Both the position numbers and the translations under genes were made by a program. A DNA stretch of 64,000 bases from Opitutus sp. (GTDB lineage: Bacteria > Verrucomicrobiota > Verrucomicrobiia > Opitutales > Opitutaceae), in contig JANPZY010000001.1 in the NCBI GenBank assembly GCA_024707325.1, positions 620,001 to 684,000 on the forward strand, read 5' to 3'. Shown in pieces: positions 61,242 through 64,000 of this stretch; position 1 is the stretch's first letter, and the number at the start of each line of letters is the position of its first letter. The notes beneath the pieces are model-generated. The model saw only the letters and a list, made by a program, of their open reading frames with translations. It was not told the origin of the DNA and ran no database searches.

Positions 61242-62197
61242 GCGACGCGAAAGACGGATCTTCCGCAGAGCCGATCGTCGCGGAGGCGGCGCGTCCCTCC
61301 ACCCTCGCGTTCGTGCTCGCGTTTGCCGCGATCTACGTGATCTGGGGCAGCACGTATCTCGGCATCCGCGTCGCAGTGGAGACGATGCCGCCGTTTGCGA
61401 TGGCCGCGGTGCGCTTCGCGATCGCGGGCGCAGTGTTGCTGGCGTATTTGAAATCGCGCGGCGCCGCGTGGCCGACCGCACGACAGTGGGGTGTGAACGC
61501 GGTTGTCGGTTCGTTTCTCCTGCTCGGCGGCAACGGCCTCGTCGCGTGGGCGGAGCAGCGCATCCCGTCGGGCATCACCGCGCTGTTGATCGGCATTCAG
61601 CCGCTCTTGTTTGTGCTCACGGAATGGGCGTGGCCTGGCGGCGTGCGGCCGACGAAAATCACGCTCGGTGCGATGCTGCTCGGTTTTGGCGGCATGGCGT
61701 GGCTCGCAGCGCCGTGGGAAAACAGCAGCAACGGCGGACTCGATCCGGTGGGCGTCACGGCCGTGTTGGCGGCGTGCGTCTTCTGGGCGTTTGGCTCGAT
61801 CTACTCGCGGCATTCGCAGCGCGGCACGGATCCGTTCATGGCGTCGGCGTTGCAGATGCTGACCGGCAGCGTGGCGCTGGCGCTCGCGGCGCTCGCGCAC
61901 GGCGATTGGACGGCGTGGGAAACGGCGGCGATCTCGGGCCGTTCGTGGACGGCGTTCTGGTATCTGGTGACCTTTGGATCGCTGGTAGGATTTTCGACCT
62001 TCGTGTGGCTGATGAAGCACAGCACGCCGGCGCGCGTGTCGACGTATGCCTTTGTGAATCCGATTGTAGCGGTGTTTCTCGGCTGGCTGTTGCTCGATGA
62101 GCCGCTCGGTCCTCGCACCATCGCGGCGGCGACGGTCATCGTGATCGCGGTCGCGATCGTCACGATCGCGAAAAACCGACCGACCAAAGCGCGCTGA
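61238..62197 (+). CDS. EamA-family (drug/metabolite transporter) exporter
   Basis: 319 residues with ten predicted membrane helices in two EamA repeats. It contains FAAIYVIWGSTYLGIRVAVETMPPFAMAAVRFAIAGAVLL, NGLVAWAEQRIPSGITALLIGIQPLLFVLTEW, and STPARVSTYAFVNPIVAVFLGWLLLDEPLGPRTIAAATVIVIAV. It is YedA/RhaT-like and likely exports an amino acid or related metabolite. It overlaps the MocR gene by 4 bp. Confidence 0.9.
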   Translation: MSDAKDGSSAEPIVAEAARPSTLAFVLAFAAIYVIWGSTYLGIRVAVETMPPFAMAAVRFAIAGAVLLAYLKSRGAAWPTARQWGVNAVVGSFLLLGGNGLVAWAEQRIPSGITALLIGIQPLLFVLTEWAWPGGVRPTKITLGAMLLGFGGMAWLAAPWENSSNGGLDPVGVTAVLAACVFWAFGSIYSRHSQRGTDPFMASALQMLTGSVALALAALAHGDWTAWETAAISGRSWTAFWYLVTFGSLVGFSTFVWLMKHSTPARVSTYAFVNPIVAVFLGWLLLDEPLGPRTIAAATVIVIAVAIVTIAKNRPTKAR

Positions 62198-62309
62198 CGC
62201 CTCGCGGGCCGGTTCTGCCTCGACGCTGCTGCACCTAGGTGTTTCACACCAGATGCAACAAGCCAGTCCGCCTCCGACGGACGAGCCGGTCCTTTTTTCC
62301 GCTTCAACC

Positions 62310-64000
62310 ATGCAACTTCTCCAGTCGCGCTCTACGGGGCGACGGTCCCGTCACCTCAAGATTGTCGTCGCAGCACTCGTAGTTGTGGTCACTGCCGGCG
62401 TGTGGTTCGCGCGCGATCCCGCGCTCGCGCGCTATCGCGTATGGAAACAGAAACGCGCTCTGGAGCAGGCGAAGGGGTTTATTGAAAAACGCGATCCGCT
62501 GAACGCGCAGCTCGCGCTCGACGTAGCGCTGCGCACCGGTCCTGGAAATCCGGATACAATCCGCGCCGCCGCCGACATGCTCGAGCAAGTGGGCGCGCCG
62601 CAGGCGATGCGATTGCGTCGAGCGCTGGTGCAACTGAATCCGGACTCGGCAGAAGACACCGCGCGCCTCGTGCTCTGCGGCCTGCGCTTCCGGGATTTCA
62701 ACGCCGCGAAGGACGCGCTCAGCGGCGCATCGCCGGAGATTTCAGTGCAGCAACCGATGGTGCAGGCCGCACTCGCCTACGCGCTCGCGACAGGCAACGC
62801 GCCCGTGGCCGACGCGCTGCTGGCGGATCTGAAGACGCGCGCGCCCAACGATCCCGATCTCCAGCACGCGCACGCGTTGCTCAAGCTCCAGCATCCCAAC
62901 GCCGCCGCGCGCACCGCCGCCGTGGAGGAACTCGAGTCGCTGGCGAAAAGCCATCCCCGGCTCGAACCGCAGATCGCCCGCCAGCTCGCGGGCTACACCT
63001 TGCAACACGGGGAATTCGCCGACGCGAAGCGCCGCCTCGTGGAGTTGACGCAACGCAGCGACGCGACGCTCGATGACCACCTGCAGCTCGCGAACGTGCA
63101 ACTCGTGCACGAGGGCGCTGCGTTTGAACCGATTTTCAAGGAGATCGCGCCGATCGCCGCGAAGAGCGAATTCGCCGCCGCGCAACTCACCCAATGGCTC
63201 CTCGTGCAAAATCGCGCCGAAGAAGCCGACCGCTGGCTCGGCCAACTGTCCGACTCGATGCGCACCACGCCCCCGCTCCTCGCCGTGCAGGCAGATGTGG
63301 TGGCGCAACTGAAGGACTGGGAGCGCCTCGCGTTCCTGCTCCGCGCCGGCGCGTGGGGTTCCGTGCCGAAGGAGCCGATCCAGATCGCGTTTGCGGCCCA
63401 GACGGTCGACAACCCGACGCGGCCTTCGCTGCGACGCGAGACGTGGGACATGGCGCTCACCACCGCCGGAGGAAATCTGGTGACGCTGCGCGTGCTGCAC
63501 CGGCTGGCTTCGCTCTGGCAATGGCGCGACGAAACCGAGCGCACGTTGTGGTCGATCGCCCGCAGTTTCCCCGACCAAACCTGGGCACACCAGGCATTGT
63601 TCAATCTCTACCGCGAAAAGAAGGACACCGCGGCGATGCGCGACGTCGTGAGCACGCTGCGCGAGTCCGACGGCAGCGTGCGCCGTTACCAGCATGATTG
63701 GGCCTTGCTGACGCTGCTCACACAGCCGACCTCGAACTGGAATCCCGCGAAGGACACGATGCGCCAACTGCACTCGCTCGATCCGTCGGACCCGAGCTTT
63801 GCGACCGGTTATGCCTTCGCGCTGGCTCAGCACGGCAAAGCCGACGAGGCGCTCGCGGTGATCGAAAAGCTGTCACCGGAACACCGGGACTACCCGCCCC
63901 GCCAGCCGTATCTCGCGTATATTTACGGGGTCGCTCGCAAGGCTCAGGAATTTGAGCGCACCACGACGCTCACGACCGGCGCGAACTACCTGCCGGAGGA
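62310..64000 (+). CDS. TPR-like exported or membrane-anchored protein (3' partial)
   Basis: The frame is open from ATG 62310 (or in-frame ATG 62253) to the window end, at least 563 residues. One membrane segment (LKIVVAALVVVVTAGVWFA) is followed by helical repeats: ALEQAKGFIEKRDPLNAQLALDVALRTGPGNPDTIRAAADML, AALAYALATGNAPVADALLADLKTRAPNDPDLQHAHALLKL, and ALAQHGKADEALAVIEKLSPEHRDY. The A.G....A....... pattern is that of tetratricopeptide repeats, implying a protein-interaction scaffold. Function is unknown and the end is cut off. Confidence 0.8.
   Translation, partial: MQLLQSRSTGRRSRHLKIVVAALVVVVTAGVWFARDPALARYRVWKQKRALEQAKGFIEKRDPLNAQLALDVALRTGPGNPDTIRAAADMLEQVGAPQAMRLRRALVQLNPDSAEDTARLVLCGLRFRDFNAAKDALSGASPEISVQQPMVQAALAYALATGNAPVADALLADLKTRAPNDPDLQHAHALLKLQHPNAAARTAAVEELESLAKSHPRLEPQIARQLAGYTLQHGEFADAKRRLVELTQRSDATLDDHLQLANVQLVHEGAAFEPIFKEIAPIAAKSEFAAAQLTQWLLVQNRAEEADRWLGQLSDSMRTTPPLLAVQADVVAQLKDWERLAFLLRAGAWGSVPKEPIQIAFAAQTVDNPTRPSLRRETWDMALTTAGGNLVTLRVLHRLASLWQWRDETERTLWSIARSFPDQTWAHQALFNLYREKKDTAAMRDVVSTLRESDGSVRRYQHDWALLTLLTQPTSNWNPAKDTMRQLHSLDPSDPSFATGYAFALAQHGKADEALAVIEKLSPEHRDYPPRQPYLAYIYGVARKAQEFERTTTLTTGANYLPE

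Overview
The window is a GC-rich chromosomal segment of a heterotrophic, polysaccharide-degrading bacterium. I infer Verrucomicrobiota, probably Opitutaceae. The basis is the gene mix: a secreted GH10 xylanase with CBM9 modules, a GH1 beta-glucosidase beside a LacI regulator, paired Gfo/Idh/MocA oxidoreductases with a sugar isomerase, a NamZ-type lipoprotein, a class II ribonucleotide reductase and a B12-type economy. The LacI protein also carries the RPDPML-type hinge familiar from that group. No rRNA or tRNA gene was recognised, so the taxonomy remains an inference.

Layout. 0-30.4 kb: carbohydrate and housekeeping genes (xylanase, hybrid histidine kinase-like sensor, Mn catalase, beta-glucosidase/LacI, two rRNA methyltransferases, a frameshifted secreted protease, NrdJ with an NrdR-box pair, glycerate kinase, NamZ, an ECF sigma module, and an isomerase/oxidoreductase sugar cluster). 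30.98-50.27 kb: a complete type I-C CRISPR-Cas locus in the order cas3, cas5, cas8c, cas7, an orphan Phd-type antitoxin, cas4, cas1, cas2, leader, and an array of about 163 repeats and 162 spacers over 10.7 kb. 50.5-64 kb: ordinary accessory and housekeeping genes (MsrB, XseA, DEAD-box helicase, MocR-type regulator, EamA exporter, and a TPR-like protein that runs off the end).

Most notable observation. The cas3-cas5 intergenic region holds what looks like a free-standing, divergently transcribed crRNA-like RNA gene. It has its own promoter (TTGAAC, 17 bp, GATAAT), a single degenerate CRISPR repeat that keeps the hairpin by compensatory changes plus the exact 11-nt handle, a 32-nt guide, and an intrinsic terminator in place of a second repeat. 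The guide matches 15 of its first 19 positions at a site 60 bp away, flanked by TTC. Mismatches include positions 6, 12 and 18, the positions flipped out in Cascade R-loops. Two overlapping spacers in the array independently reveal the same TTC PAM. This is the architecture of a Cas-regulating RNA (CreR) that would make Cascade repress its own locus, here in a type I-C system.

A second theme is dispersed repeats. One family is a 22-bp (2 x 11 bp) tandem repeat at five loci, including inside the glycerate kinase coding sequence. Another is a family of roughly 100-130 bp hairpins with hexanucleotide arms at six loci. A third is GGTGGAGCCCGCCG inverted pairs. They cluster together at 25.2-25.9 and 55.2-55.6 kb. 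Several genes and several CRISPR repeats carry single-base C/G homopolymer differences, which suggests residual assembly errors.
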